Shown here: one piece after another, positions 7,993 through 20,405 of the stretch
Numbering within the stretch: the stretch's first letter is position 1
Layout: each line of letters opens with the position of its first letter
Origin: Myceligenerans pegani
GTDB lineage: Bacteria > Actinomycetota > Actinomycetes > Actinomycetales > Cellulomonadaceae
DNA length: 64,000 nucleotides
Assembly (NCBI RefSeq): GCF_014892515.1
Contig: NZ_JADBGR010000096.1
Span: 95,684-159,683, forward strand
Direction of reading: 5' to 3'
Position numbers and translations under genes: made by a program
The notes under the pieces: generated by a model
What the model saw: only the letters and a program-made list of their open reading frames with translations
Told to the model about the DNA's origin: nothing
Database searches by the model: none

Positions 7993-10900
7993 GGGAGCGG
8001 GAACGCGAGGTGCTGAAAGGGCTGGCCAGCGCGAGCTGGGCGGTCAGCAAGGACGGCATCTGGGAGGATCCCCGGACGCACATCGCCGGGATCAACGGCC
8101 CGGCGTTCGGCACGGTCATGAGCGGTTTCGACGCGGCCAAGGCCAGTTCCGGGGAGAGCCCGACGGGCGTGGTCGTCACCGGGCGGCCGGGTTCGGGCAA
8201 GAGCCACCTCGTCTCCGCCGTGAGGTCGAAGTCCATCGCCGCGGGTGGCTACTTCTTCGCCCTTGACCTGCGCCACGAGCGGCAGTTCTGGCCGAAGCTC
8301 ACCGAAGACGTGCTCAGCTGCCTGCTACGGCCGCTCAAGAACGGGCCCACCCAGGCCGAGACGCTGCGGTCGCGGCTGTCCCGGGCGCTCGATCTGCCCG
8401 AACCCTTGCACCGCCAACTTGTCGGGCCGGACCGGATCACCCGATCAGGGCTCGACGGGATCGTCGACGCCCTGGGCGACAAGGACCCGCAGCTGGCGTT
8501 CGAGTGCGGACACACCCTGCGAGCCTTGGTACTGCTGCTCGCTACACGCTCCGTCGCGGCCAGGGAGCTGGCCCGTGCCTATCTGACGTCCGAAGAAGAA
8601 CAGGTGACCGGCGAGCGGGCGGAATGGGGTATGCGAGCCAGGTCGCGGTCGGCGCACGAGACGGTCGGCGAACTCTTCAAGCTCATCGCGCTCACCGGAC
8701 CGAGTGTGATCGCTCTGGACCAGATCGACACGCTGGTGCAGCAATCGGATCGGCCGACGGGGAGCGCAGCACCCGAGGTACAGCACGAGACGGCCGTGGG
8801 TTCCGCGGACTCCGACTCCCTGGAATCGCTGCGGATGAAGAAGTTCGAGGAGGTCGGCAGCGGGCTCATGGAACTGCGCGAGGTCACTCGCCGGTCGCTG
8901 GTTCTCGTCGCCTGCATGGACTCGGTCTGGGAGGGAATCGAGCGTCACGCCCTTGGGTCCGTCGCGCAACGCTTCCGCCGCGCCCAGCAGTTGAAGTTCC
9001 TCCCGTCGCCCGAGATCGCGCTGACCCTGATCGAGCGGCGGTTTGCGCTTGCGTTCGGTCAGCTCAACTTCACTCCTCCCTATGCGAGCTGGCCGATTCA
9101 CCCGGACGCGTTCAGGGACGCCGTGCATTTCACCGCTCGTGGCCTCATCCGCCGGGTCGACGATCACCTTCAGGAGTGCCTGAATTCGGACCAGGTCACC
9201 GAGCTGATGAGCCTGGCAGCGCCGGCCGCGGAGCAGATTCCGGAGCGCACGCCGGGGCAGCCCTCGTCGGGCGATGAGACCGCGTTCGCCGCGATGGATC
9301 GCAAACTGGCCGATCTGATGCAGAACGATGCGGCACTCGTCGCGAACGTGGCCGAAGCGTTCGATGCGAAGCGCGAGGACGAACGGATGCCGCAGCTCAT
9401 GCGTTCGGCTCTGACCTCGTGGGTCGAGGAACAGGGTGAAGCGCGCACCCAGTACCGGGTCCCGCACGAGACGATGGCCGCCGGCAATCCCGCCCTGCAC
9501 GGCGAACTCCACCACATCGTGGACGAGGACACCGAGGACCGGATCGACCGGTCGTTCCGCGCGATCGCCTGGTCGAACGGGAACGCGGTGATCAAGAGGG
9601 TCAAGCGAGTCCTGAACTACACGGGTCTCGACCCGGAGGTGTCGAAGCGCAAGGCCTATCTCCTGCGCACCGGCGACTGGTCCAGCGGCCCAAAGACCAG
9701 ACAGATGGTCCAGGAGTTCACGGACGCCGGCGGGATCGTGATCGACCTTCCACGCGTCGACATCGAGACGGACCTGCGCACGTTCGCGGCGCTGGAGCGA
9801 CTGTCGGCCACCGAACCGTCCGACGAGTTCCGCACGTGGCTCCTGAACCGGAAACCCGCCGGTCGCACGGGAATCCTACGGCGGGTCTTCGGGGATCCGC
9901 GGGACGACGGCGGCGTGCGTGCTCCGGAGCCCGGACCACCGGCGCCCGCGCAGTCAGGGGACAGGTCGACTCCCGTGGCGGGTCACGTCGCGTCCGCGCA
10001 GGTCGTGGTCGGCGAGACCATTCCCGCGCAGGCGACGTCGGGCGACGCGGCGACGGGCGAGTCGTCGTCGGGTGAAGACGTGGAGAATCGTCCGCCGTCG
10101 GACATGAACGGGGAGCACCATCCGTCGTCGGACCCCGTGATGCTCGACATCGGGACCGTGATGGACACGGGCGCGCCCGTGTCCATCGCTCTGGAGTCCC
10201 TGCGAAAGCACACGGCGATCTTCGCGGGGTCCGGATCCGGCAAGACCGTGCTCATCCGGAGGCTGGTCGAGGAGTGCGCGCTGCGGGGCGTGTCGGCCAT
10301 CGTGCTGGATCCCAACAACGACCTGGCCCGGCTCGGGGACGCGTGGCCACAACCGCCGAATGGCTGGGGACCCCATGACACGGAACGAGCAGAGGACTAC
10401 CTGAGCAACACCGACGTCGTCGTGTGGACGCCTCGCAGGGAAGCGGGGCGTCCGCTGACGTTCCACCCACTGCCCGATTTTTCCGCCGTCGTCGACGACC
10501 CGGACGAGTTCCTCCAGGCCATCGACACCGCCGTTGACGCCCTCGCGCCACGTGCTCGTGTCAACGGGTCCACCGTAAAGGCCGACCTGCACCGGGCCGT
10601 CCTCAAGGAGGCGCTCCGGCACTTCGCCCGGAGAACCCGGGGAGGGCTCGGCGCCTTTCTGGACATGCTCGGCGACCTGCCCGACGGCGTCACGAAACTC
10701 GCCAACGCCCGCCAGATGGCCGCGGACATGGCGCAGACCCTGCGTGCGGCGATGATCAACGACCCGATGTTCGGCGAATCAGGCGAGCCGGTGGACCCCG
10801 GCATGCTGCTCAACCCGCCGGAGGGCAGGCGTGCCCGGATCTCCGTGATCAGCCTGGTCGGCCTGCCCACGGAGGAGCAGCGGCAGAGCTTCGTGAATCA

Positions 10901-11363
10901 GCTCCAGATGGCGCTGTTCGCATGGATCAAACGCAACCCGGCCGGGGACCGGCCGCTGGGTGGTCTTCTCGTCATGGACGAGGCGCAGACCATCGCTCCG
11001 TCCGGGGCGCTGACGGCCAGCACGTCGAGCACGCTCGCGCTGGCGTCGCAGGCGCGCAAGTACGGGCTGGGCCTGGTCTTCGCGACGCAGGCACCGCGCG
11101 GCATTCACAACCGGATCGCCGGGAACGCCGCCACGCAGTTCTTCGGGTTCCTCAACAGCCCGGCTCAGATCGCCGCGGTGAAGGAGATGGCGGCCGCGAA
11201 GGGCAGCGTCGTGCCGGACATCTCCCGGCTCCGCGCCGGCCAGTTCTACTCCGTGGCCGAAGGGCTGACGTTCCAGAGGATTCGTACGCCCAACTGCCTG
11301 AGCCATCACCCACCCAGCCCGCTCACCGTCGAAGAGGTCGTCGAACGTGCCCGGCAGGACTGA
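7989..11363 (+). CDS. Double P-loop ATPase (AAA plus HerA/FtsK-like), putative phage-defence motor
   Basis: This 1124-residue protein carries two ATPase units. The first has Walker A GRPGSGKS at about residue 65 and Walker B VIALDQID at about 240, followed by SLVLVACMDSVWEGIE, in the style of AAA/STAND-like defence ATPases. A middle domain (about 480-640) has no name I can give. A Pro/Ser/Gly-rich linker (about 650-715) leads to a HerA/FtsK-like unit with Walker A GSGSGKTVL at about 746 and Walker B LLVMDEAQ at about 995, then the QARKYGLGLVFATQAPRGI motif typical of HerA/DUF87 proteins. Both P-loops look intact. The gene is coupled to the wHTH gene before it and followed after 36 bases by the AIPR gene. 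The likely role is sensing or translocating DNA and controlling the AIPR nuclease; this is inferred. Confidence 0.75.
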   Translation: MREREREVLKGLASASWAVSKDGIWEDPRTHIAGINGPAFGTVMSGFDAAKASSGESPTGVVVTGRPGSGKSHLVSAVRSKSIAAGGYFFALDLRHERQFWPKLTEDVLSCLLRPLKNGPTQAETLRSRLSRALDLPEPLHRQLVGPDRITRSGLDGIVDALGDKDPQLAFECGHTLRALVLLLATRSVAARELARAYLTSEEEQVTGERAEWGMRARSRSAHETVGELFKLIALTGPSVIALDQIDTLVQQSDRPTGSAAPEVQHETAVGSADSDSLESLRMKKFEEVGSGLMELREVTRRSLVLVACMDSVWEGIERHALGSVAQRFRRAQQLKFLPSPEIALTLIERRFALAFGQLNFTPPYASWPIHPDAFRDAVHFTARGLIRRVDDHLQECLNSDQVTELMSLAAPAAEQIPERTPGQPSSGDETAFAAMDRKLADLMQNDAALVANVAEAFDAKREDERMPQLMRSALTSWVEEQGEARTQYRVPHETMAAGNPALHGELHHIVDEDTEDRIDRSFRAIAWSNGNAVIKRVKRVLNYTGLDPEVSKRKAYLLRTGDWSSGPKTRQMVQEFTDAGGIVIDLPRVDIETDLRTFAALERLSATEPSDEFRTWLLNRKPAGRTGILRRVFGDPRDDGGVRAPEPGPPAPAQSGDRSTPVAGHVASAQVVVGETIPAQATSGDAATGESSSGEDVENRPPSDMNGEHHPSSDPVMLDIGTVMDTGAPVSIALESLRKHTAIFAGSGSGKTVLIRRLVEECALRGVSAIVLDPNNDLARLGDAWPQPPNGWGPHDTERAEDYLSNTDVVVWTPRREAGRPLTFHPLPDFSAVVDDPDEFLQAIDTAVDALAPRARVNGSTVKADLHRAVLKEALRHFARRTRGGLGAFLDMLGDLPDGVTKLANARQMAADMAQTLRAAMINDPMFGESGEPVDPGMLLNPPEGRRARISVISLVGLPTEEQRQSFVNQLQMALFAWIKRNPAGDRPLGGLLVMDEAQTIAPSGALTASTSSTLALASQARKYGLGLVFATQAPRGIHNRIAGNAATQFFGFLNSPAQIAAVKEMAAAKGSVVPDISRLRAGQFYSVAEGLTFQRIRTPNCLSHHPPSPLTVEEVVERARQD

Positions 11364-11399
11364 CGTCCGCCGCAGAAGAAGTGGAGAAGTCGACCTGCC

Positions 11400-13136
11400 A
11401 TGGAGACAGTGATCCAGAGCCTCCTCGAAGCGTTCCAGACGGACCAGGGTCTGAGCGGACGGCCGCAGGACGAGGCTTTCGAGGTCTTCGCGACCTTCTG
11501 CGTGCTCAACACGTTCTGCAACGACACCTTCGATCCGGACACCTACCGCACCGGTGGGGGCAACGACCTCGGCATCGACGCCTACGCGGTGGTGATCGAG
11601 GGGCAGATGTACCGGGAGCCGGACGACGTCCGGGCGGCGATGCAGGCCAGCAAGCAGCCGCGGGTGCAGTTCGTGATCATCCAGGCCAAGACCAGTAGCA
11701 GGTTCGAGGGCAAGGTGATCTCGGACCTCGCGGAGAACCTCAGCCACCTCTGCGGACCCGACCAGGAACTGCCGTACGAGGTGTCCGACGAGGTGAGCGG
11801 CCTGCGCGAATGCGTCGAGGTCGTGTTCGACGATCCCGTCCGCCTGGCCGGTCGGCTCCCGGAGCTGCACGTCCGCTACGTGACCACCGGCGATCAGATC
11901 GCGAAGATGATCACGCAGAAGGCGCGCTCGGCCGAGAAGGCCTTGGGGCGGCTCAACCGGTTCGAGACGGTCGACGTGCGCTGCGTGAACTGGCGCGAGC
12001 TGCGCACGCTGTACGGGCGGGCGCTCAGCACCGTCCGAGTGACCGTGCCGATGCCGAGGCAGTTCCCGCTTCCGGAGGCGCCCGGGGTCAAGCAGTCCTT
12101 CGTCGGGCTGATCTCCGCTCCGACACTGGTGAGCGAGATGCTGGTCGACGACGCGGGAAATCTGCGCCAGCAGCTTTTCGAGAGCAACGTCCGAGCCTTC
12201 CAGGGCTACAACGCCGTCAACACCGGCATCCGGGAAACGCTGCGGGACCCGGTCAAGCGGCAGCGGTTCGCGGTGATGAACAACGGCATCACGATCGTGG
12301 CCCGCGAGATGAAGCTGGTCGGAGAGAAATTCGTCCTGGACGACTTCCAGATCGTCAACGGGTGCCAGACCTGTCACGTCCTGTTCCACGAACGCGATCA
12401 GCTCACCGATGAGGTCTTCGTCAGCGTCCACATCGTGCACTCGACCGATGAGGACGTCATCCAGGGCATCGTGGCCGCGACCAACCAGCAGACCCCGGTC
12501 AGCGACGAGGACCTGGCCGCGCGCGAGGACTTCCACAAGGGGTTGGAGGACCATTTCGCGCTCGGCAGGACGACGAAGGAACACCGGCTGTTCTACGAGC
12601 GCCGCGCGAAACAGTACAGCGGCAACAAGGACGTGGAGCAGACCCGCGTGATCAGCCGCGGCCAGCTCAGCCGCGCGTATCTGGCCATGTTCCTGGACGA
12701 ACCAGCGCGCGTCGGCCGCTATCAGGAACTGATCAAGGCGCGTGGCAAGGAACTGTTCGTGGCGGGGCAGCCGCAGGTCCTTTACTACACGGCCGCGGTG
12801 ACCTGGTACCGGCTGGAGTGGCTGATCCGCAACCAGCACATCGCCCGCGGCTACCGGCCCGCGCAGCATCACCTGATGGCGCTCATCAGGGAGCGCCTGA
12901 TCGGTCCGATCCGCAAGCTGCCCGGCAACGACCGCGCGGCGGAGAAGCTGTGCGTCCCGATCCTGGAGGTGATGTGGGACGAGGCCAAGGCCGAGAAGCT
13001 CGTCAACGAGCTGCTGCCCGCCGTGCAACGAGCCATCGATGCCGAGAAGAAGGCCGGCGTGCCGCTGAGCCAAGCCGTCCGGACGACCCGCTTCGCCGAG
13101 CGGGCCCGGCGCGAGCTGAACGGCGCGCGTCGCTGA
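11400..13136 (+). CDS. AIPR family protein with PD-(D/E)xK-like nuclease motif
   Basis: This 578-residue protein matches the AIPR (abortive infection phage resistance) family: FQIVNGCQTCHVLF at about 316, VAATNQQTPVSDEDL, then RLFYERRAKQYS and the following VISRGQLSRAYLAMF. The N-terminal 100 residues carry a restriction-nuclease-like signature, GGGNDLGIDAY (Asp56, Asp60) followed by FVIIQAKTS (Gln95, Lys97), so a metal-dependent DNA or RNA cleavage activity is plausible. A GTGGAGAAG sequence lies upstream of the ATG at 11400. As last gene of the trio it is the likely toxic effector, with the ATPase as controller. A regulatory rather than killing role cannot be excluded. Confidence 0.8.
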   Translation: METVIQSLLEAFQTDQGLSGRPQDEAFEVFATFCVLNTFCNDTFDPDTYRTGGGNDLGIDAYAVVIEGQMYREPDDVRAAMQASKQPRVQFVIIQAKTSSRFEGKVISDLAENLSHLCGPDQELPYEVSDEVSGLRECVEVVFDDPVRLAGRLPELHVRYVTTGDQIAKMITQKARSAEKALGRLNRFETVDVRCVNWRELRTLYGRALSTVRVTVPMPRQFPLPEAPGVKQSFVGLISAPTLVSEMLVDDAGNLRQQLFESNVRAFQGYNAVNTGIRETLRDPVKRQRFAVMNNGITIVAREMKLVGEKFVLDDFQIVNGCQTCHVLFHERDQLTDEVFVSVHIVHSTDEDVIQGIVAATNQQTPVSDEDLAAREDFHKGLEDHFALGRTTKEHRLFYERRAKQYSGNKDVEQTRVISRGQLSRAYLAMFLDEPARVGRYQELIKARGKELFVAGQPQVLYYTAAVTWYRLEWLIRNQHIARGYRPAQHHLMALIRERLIGPIRKLPGNDRAAEKLCVPILEVMWDEAKAEKLVNELLPAVQRAIDAEKKAGVPLSQAVRTTRFAERARRELNGARR

Positions 13137-13246
13137 GCGCCTAAGATGGGCGTCTGGTCCGATGACGGATCTGACCCCAGCAGCGCCTCGACGCTCTCGC
13201 AAAGGCCGTGGTCACCCAGGACCTGGGGGCGGAGCCCTCACGCCCC

Positions 13247-13283
13247 GTCCCGGGGTACGCCCCGGGACCCCCGCCATGGCGGG
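13247..13283. terminator. Two adjacent inverted repeats after the AIPR gene
   Basis: A perfect 9-bp stem, GTCCCGGGG and CCCCGGGAC with loop TACG (13247-13268), is followed at once by the palindrome CCCGCCATGGCGGG (13270-13283). They lie about 110 bases after the AIPR stop and could terminate the trio. Just beyond, TCTCGTGGGGTGTT occurs twice within 40 bases. The function is inferred from position. Confidence 0.45.
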
Positions 13284-13379
13284 CTTCTCGTGGGGTGTTC
13301 CTGCTTCGTTTCTCGTGGGGTGTTGCCTACTTACGGGGGCGGGGCTTCCTGTGCGCCGGGCGGGGCGGCCGGGACTCAG

Positions 13380-13568
13380 TCACTTCCTCGACAGGTCGAC
13401 CAGGGGGACGGTGAACTCCCGCTTGCGCAGGAGGCCGGGGGACTCCACCACCGCCTCCATTCCGGTCCAGCCGCGCCGGATCGTCTTCACCACACCCTCG
13501 GATCCGCGCTCCGTGCTGGATGGTCCGGTGACCCGCACCTCGGCGCCCGTGGCGATCGCGTCGCCCAT
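13380..13568 (-). CDS. Small hypothetical protein, possibly KOW/SH3-like
   Basis: The product is 62 residues, starting at an ATG preceded by AGAGAGAAG at good spacing. The sequence alternates beta-strand-like stretches (GAEVRVTGPSS, EGVVKTIRRGW, MEAVVESP, REFTVPLVDLSRK), which recalls a small SH3-like barrel such as a KOW module. I do not recognise a family. It is alone, pointing away from the GH9 gene and toward the island, and may mark the first core gene after the island. The 340 bases between it and the cellulase hold its promoter region, an AT-richer patch around 13680-13750 and the terminator below. Confidence 0.5.
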   Translation of the reverse strand: MGDAIATGAEVRVTGPSSTERGSEGVVKTIRRGWTGMEAVVESPGLLRKREFTVPLVDLSRK

Positions 13569-13844
13569 AGCGTTCTTCTCTCTGTTGTTGCTCCGGCCGG
13601 ACTGATGCGCGTGACCGGTGTCGTGCGGTCAGCGGCCCGGCTCGATGGGTGAAGGAGAGCCTGCCAGCGAGGAAAGAATGCCGTCAAGAACAATTGAGAT
13701 GTTGCTGTTGGACGCGTGTCCAGCATTTGTGTTCATACATTTCTGACGCAGGGGCCACCCATTCCGTAGATCCTGGACGTGCCCTGGTCAGCGTCGTGTT
13801 GCGCCTCGTTTCCCCGGCGCAACCGCGCCCGGGAGCGGCCGCGC

Positions 13845-13876
13845 CGCCCCGCTCCGCGAGGCTGCGGAGCGGGGCG
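13845..13876 (-). terminator. Rho-independent-like hairpin after the GH9 gene
   Basis: A perfect 13-bp stem, CGCCCCGCTCCGC and GCGGAGCGGGGCG, encloses a six-base loop about 35 bases beyond the stop of the GH9 cellulase. It lacks a T-run, as is common in actinobacteria. Confidence 0.7.
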
Positions 13877-13909
13877 ACGCGGGGGAGCGGACGGCGCGGC
13901 CGGCCGGTG

Positions 13910-17161
<3,252 letters not shown>

Positions 17162-19183
17162 ATGATGCTTCGTCGGGTAAGCCTGCTGTGGAGCGGCGTG
17201 GACGCCGCTCGGGGTGGTGCTGCGCCCGCAAGCGGCGGGGCGTTGGACATCGCGTCCGACGGCGGCCGTGGCTCGCAGATCTCGGCCGTGCGGGCCGTTG
17301 CCGGCGGGGCCGAATCGGTAGCGCTGGCCGCGATGACCGGCCGCCCGGCCGATCCGGCGGAGCGCGTCGCGGCCCTGGTCGCCACGCCCGACGCCCCGAC
17401 GCTGGAGGATCTGGCTCGCGCGGTGGACGACGTGGCGGAGGCCGAGGCGCGGGTGGCTGCGATGTCGGGGCGCATGGTGACAGCCATCGAGCGCGCCCGC
17501 CGTATCGCCGAGCAGGTGTCCCGTGACGCGCTGGTCGACACCGAGGCGGCGGCCAAGGCGACCCGTGCGCAGGGCCGGCGGGGCACACTGGCCGAGTGGG
17601 TGGAGAACCTGGCCCGGCGCGGCCTGGCGGCGGAGCTGGGTGCGGTGATGCAGGTGGCCGGTCAGTCGGCGGCCGGGCTGCTGACCGACGCCGAGATCCT
17701 CGCCTCGACAGGGGCACGGGTGCTCGACGAGTTGCTGGACGGACGCATCTCCCTGGCCCATGCCCGAGCGATGGCTTCCCAGCTCGCGGGCTTGGACGCC
17801 GAGGTCGCCGACAAGGTGACCGACGAGGTGATGAACCCCGCCGTGGCCGAGGATCCCGAGCAGGTGGACGGCCCGCTGTCCCCGCCCGCGCCGGTGTTCA
17901 CCGGCGGTGTGCTCTCCCCCGGCCAGGTGCGTCGTCGTGCCCGCACGGCTCGGGAGAGGCACCATCGTGAGCCGGTGGACGTGCGGTGTCAGAAGGCGGC
18001 CGACCGCAGGTTCGTGCGTCTGGAGGATGTCGGCGACGGCATGGCCTACCTCGAGGCATTCCTGCCTGCGGTGACCGCTCACGCGATCGACGATCGGCTG
18101 CGAGCCACGGCGCGGCACGCACGCCGGCACAGCGACCCGCGCACGAGCGCCCAACTGCGCGCGGACGCCCTGTCCGGTCTGCTCCTCGCGGAGACATCCG
18201 GTCCTGAAACGCCTGGCCCCACGCCGGCCTGCCCCACGTCTGTCGGCCCCACGTCTGTCGGCCCCACGCCGACCGGATCGTCGGCCGGATCGACGTCGGC
18301 CAGGCTCGGATCGTCCGCCGTCGAGGAGTCCGGCTCGGGGGAGTCCGGCTCGGAGCCGTCCGGTCCTGAGTCGGCCTGCCCGGAGACGGTCTGCCGTGAC
18401 GCAGGCGATGGGTGCGCTGAGGTGACCGGCGAGGGCGTGCCCGCGGACACGCCGGCGACCGACGATGCGCTGGTCTGCCGTGTCCACGACCACCACCACG
18501 ACAGCGACGGCGATGCGGAGGGTGCGGTCGGCGACGAGGCACGTCACGGCCCGGGGGCATCCGGTCACGTCCTCGACCCCGATGGACGAGCCGGCTGCCT
18601 GCCGCTGGTGCCACTGGCGCGGTCGATCCGCCCCGTGGTGCACGTCACCGTGCCGTTGCTGCGCATCGCCGGCCTCCTGGACCACGGAGAGCTCGACCCG
18701 GCCGCCGGGCCGGCGATGCTGGACGGGCAGGTCCCCGTCGACGACGAGACCGCCGCTCGACTGTTCGCTCAGGCGCCCAGCCTGCGGCGTCTGCTGACGC
18801 ACCCCGAGACCGGCGCGGTGGTCTCGGTCGGCAGGGACTCCTACGTGGTGCCGGCCGACCTGCGCGAGTACCTCAGGATCCGCGACGTGACCTGTCGCTG
18901 GCCGGGATGCGGCGCGCGTGCCGAGCGCTGCGACGTCGACCATGCCACCGACTGGGCTCACGGGGGCCGCACCGACCACGACAACCTGGTGCACCTGTGC
19001 CGTACCCACCACATCACGAAGCACCAGACCCGCTGGACCTCAGATCTTGCCGCGGACGGCACCATCACCTGGACCAGCCCGACCGGCCGCCGATACACCA
19101 CTCACCCGCAAGCACATTTCACAGCCGCCAACGGGACCGACCACAACGGAGACGGCCGCGTCCCGGCGGTCACGGTCCGGTGA
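17162..19183 (+). CDS. DUF222 domain protein with C-terminal HNH nuclease motif
   Basis: The product is 673 residues if started at the ATG at 17162; the next ATG is in frame at 17165. The DUF222 part (about 60-350) contains LEDLARAVDDVAEAEARVAA and LDDGRISLAHARAMA-like text. Residues about 350-420 are a low-complexity Pro/Thr/Ser/Gly insert with repeats (CPTSVGPTSVGPT), unusual for the family and probably flexible. The HNH motif at about 575-625 reads CRWPGCGARAERCDVDHATD, then LCRTHHITKH. Such 13E12-type proteins are multicopy and often SOS-linked in actinobacteria; no clear LexA box was found here. Actual nuclease activity and role are unproven for most members. Confidence 0.88.
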   Translation: MMLRRVSLLWSGVDAARGGAAPASGGALDIASDGGRGSQISAVRAVAGGAESVALAAMTGRPADPAERVAALVATPDAPTLEDLARAVDDVAEAEARVAAMSGRMVTAIERARRIAEQVSRDALVDTEAAAKATRAQGRRGTLAEWVENLARRGLAAELGAVMQVAGQSAAGLLTDAEILASTGARVLDELLDGRISLAHARAMASQLAGLDAEVADKVTDEVMNPAVAEDPEQVDGPLSPPAPVFTGGVLSPGQVRRRARTARERHHREPVDVRCQKAADRRFVRLEDVGDGMAYLEAFLPAVTAHAIDDRLRATARHARRHSDPRTSAQLRADALSGLLLAETSGPETPGPTPACPTSVGPTSVGPTPTGSSAGSTSARLGSSAVEESGSGESGSEPSGPESACPETVCRDAGDGCAEVTGEGVPADTPATDDALVCRVHDHHHDSDGDAEGAVGDEARHGPGASGHVLDPDGRAGCLPLVPLARSIRPVVHVTVPLLRIAGLLDHGELDPAAGPAMLDGQVPVDDETAARLFAQAPSLRRLLTHPETGAVVSVGRDSYVVPADLREYLRIRDVTCRWPGCGARAERCDVDHATDWAHGGRTDHDNLVHLCRTHHITKHQTRWTSDLAADGTITWTSPTGRRYTTHPQAHFTAANGTDHNGDGRVPAVTVR

Positions 19184-19363
19184 CGATCCGTCGTTGCCGC
19201 GCAACGGACCGGATGCCCCGGCCGTCTCCTCCCATGAAGAACGGCACGGGTGAGCTTGCTGAACAGGGGCGGCACAGGTCGCGGTGCGAGACGACGGCAT
19301 GATGGCCGGGGCCGGGACCGCGGCCCCGTACGACTGCGGAGCCGCCATACGGGAGGAACGGGA

Positions 19364-20371
19364 ATGGACGACGGCGTGAGACGCAAGATGACGATCGGCA
19401 CCCTGGGTGTGGTGGCCGTCGCTGCCGCCCTGGTCACGGCCAGCGGTAGCGAGGCGCGCGAGACCCGGGCGGAGGCATCCGGCACGCCGTCGGCGACCAG
19501 CGGCACCGAGCGATCGGATGGCGTCATGTCGGCCGCGGGGCTGACCCCGGCGGATCTGGAGACGGCGCTGGACGCGCGCCGCGCCGCCGAGCGAGAGCGG
19601 GTTGCCGAGCGTCGCGCCGACGCCGCGAGGGCTGCCGAGGAGGCGAGGGCCCGGGCGGAAGCGAAGGCAGCGGCTCAGGCCCGGGCAGAGACGGAGGCCA
19701 GAGCTGAAGCCAGAGCGGAGGCCAGGGCCGAGGCCGAGGCGAAGGCGAGGGCCGAGGCGGAGCGGGAGGCCCGTCTGGCCGAGATCACCCCCGGCGAGCA
19801 GGGCGAGCACGTGGCAGAGCTGCAGGAGCGCCTGCGGCAGCTCGGCTACCAGGTCACGTCGGCGGACGGCGTGTACGGGGCGGAGACCTGGCAGGGGGTG
19901 GTCGCCCTCCAGAAGGTCGCCGGCCTGGGCCGCGACGGAGTGGTCGGACCGGCCACCAGGAAGGCTCTCGACAACGGCGTGGTGCCGGTCTCCCGCCATG
20001 GCGGCACCGGCATCGAGGTGGACCTGGGCCGGCAGGTGCTGCTCGTCGTCGAGAACGGCAAGGTGATCCGGACGTTCAACGCGTCGTCGGGCAACGGGGA
20101 GAGCTACGAGGCGCTGGGCGCCCGCTACGTGGCCCATACACCGAGCGGCAGCTACGCCGTGTACCGGCAGGTGGACGGGATCCGGGAGTCGTCCCTCGAC
20201 CTCGGCAGCCTGTACCGGCCGAAGTACTTCACCGGCGGTATCGCAGTGCACGGCTCGCCGTCGATCCCTGCCTACCCGGCCTCGCACGGCTGCATCCGCG
20301 TGTCCAACGCCGCGATGGACTGGATCTGGTCCTGGGGCGCGCCCATCGGCACCCCTGTCCACGTGTACTGA
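19364..20371 (+). CDS. L,D-transpeptidase with Ala/Arg/Glu coiled coil and peptidoglycan-binding domain
   Basis: The product is 335 residues. A short basic N-terminus and one hydrophobic segment (TIGTLGVVAVAAALVTA) act as signal or anchor. Residues about 65-140 are an almost pure Ala/Glu/Arg repeat predicted to be a long helix. A PG_binding_1 domain (LQERLRQLGYQVTSADGVYG, ..GVVGPATRKAL) and a YkuD domain follow. The catalytic motif SHGCIRVSN places the nucleophile at Cys310 and His at 308. It would make 3-3 cross-links or attach proteins in the wall. The ATG at 19364 is chosen for its GGGAGG site; the frame is open upstream but not protein-like. Confidence 0.92.
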   Translation: MDDGVRRKMTIGTLGVVAVAAALVTASGSEARETRAEASGTPSATSGTERSDGVMSAAGLTPADLETALDARRAAERERVAERRADAARAAEEARARAEAKAAAQARAETEARAEARAEARAEAEAKARAEAEREARLAEITPGEQGEHVAELQERLRQLGYQVTSADGVYGAETWQGVVALQKVAGLGRDGVVGPATRKALDNGVVPVSRHGGTGIEVDLGRQVLLVVENGKVIRTFNASSGNGESYEALGARYVAHTPSGSYAVYRQVDGIRESSLDLGSLYRPKYFTGGIAVHGSPSIPAYPASHGCIRVSNAAMDWIWSWGAPIGTPVHVY

Positions 20372-20405
20372 CTGCGAGGGCCGGGCTGTGCGAGGCCGGT
20401 CCGCC

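Noticed and set aside
10779..13202. An 807-codon minus-strand open frame opposite the ATPase and AIPR genes
   Set aside because: Antisense shadow of high-GC coding DNA; composition is Arg/Leu/Asp-biased and has no motif.
3600..13900. A second copy of the ssrA 3' end as attR of the island
   Set aside because: Reading to the GH9 gene, I found no repeat of the T-arm/acceptor sequence, so the right border is not marked.
18219..18270. Short direct repeats that might suggest a CRISPR-like array
   Set aside because: They are in-frame codon repeats of the low-complexity insert in the HNH protein, with no spacers.
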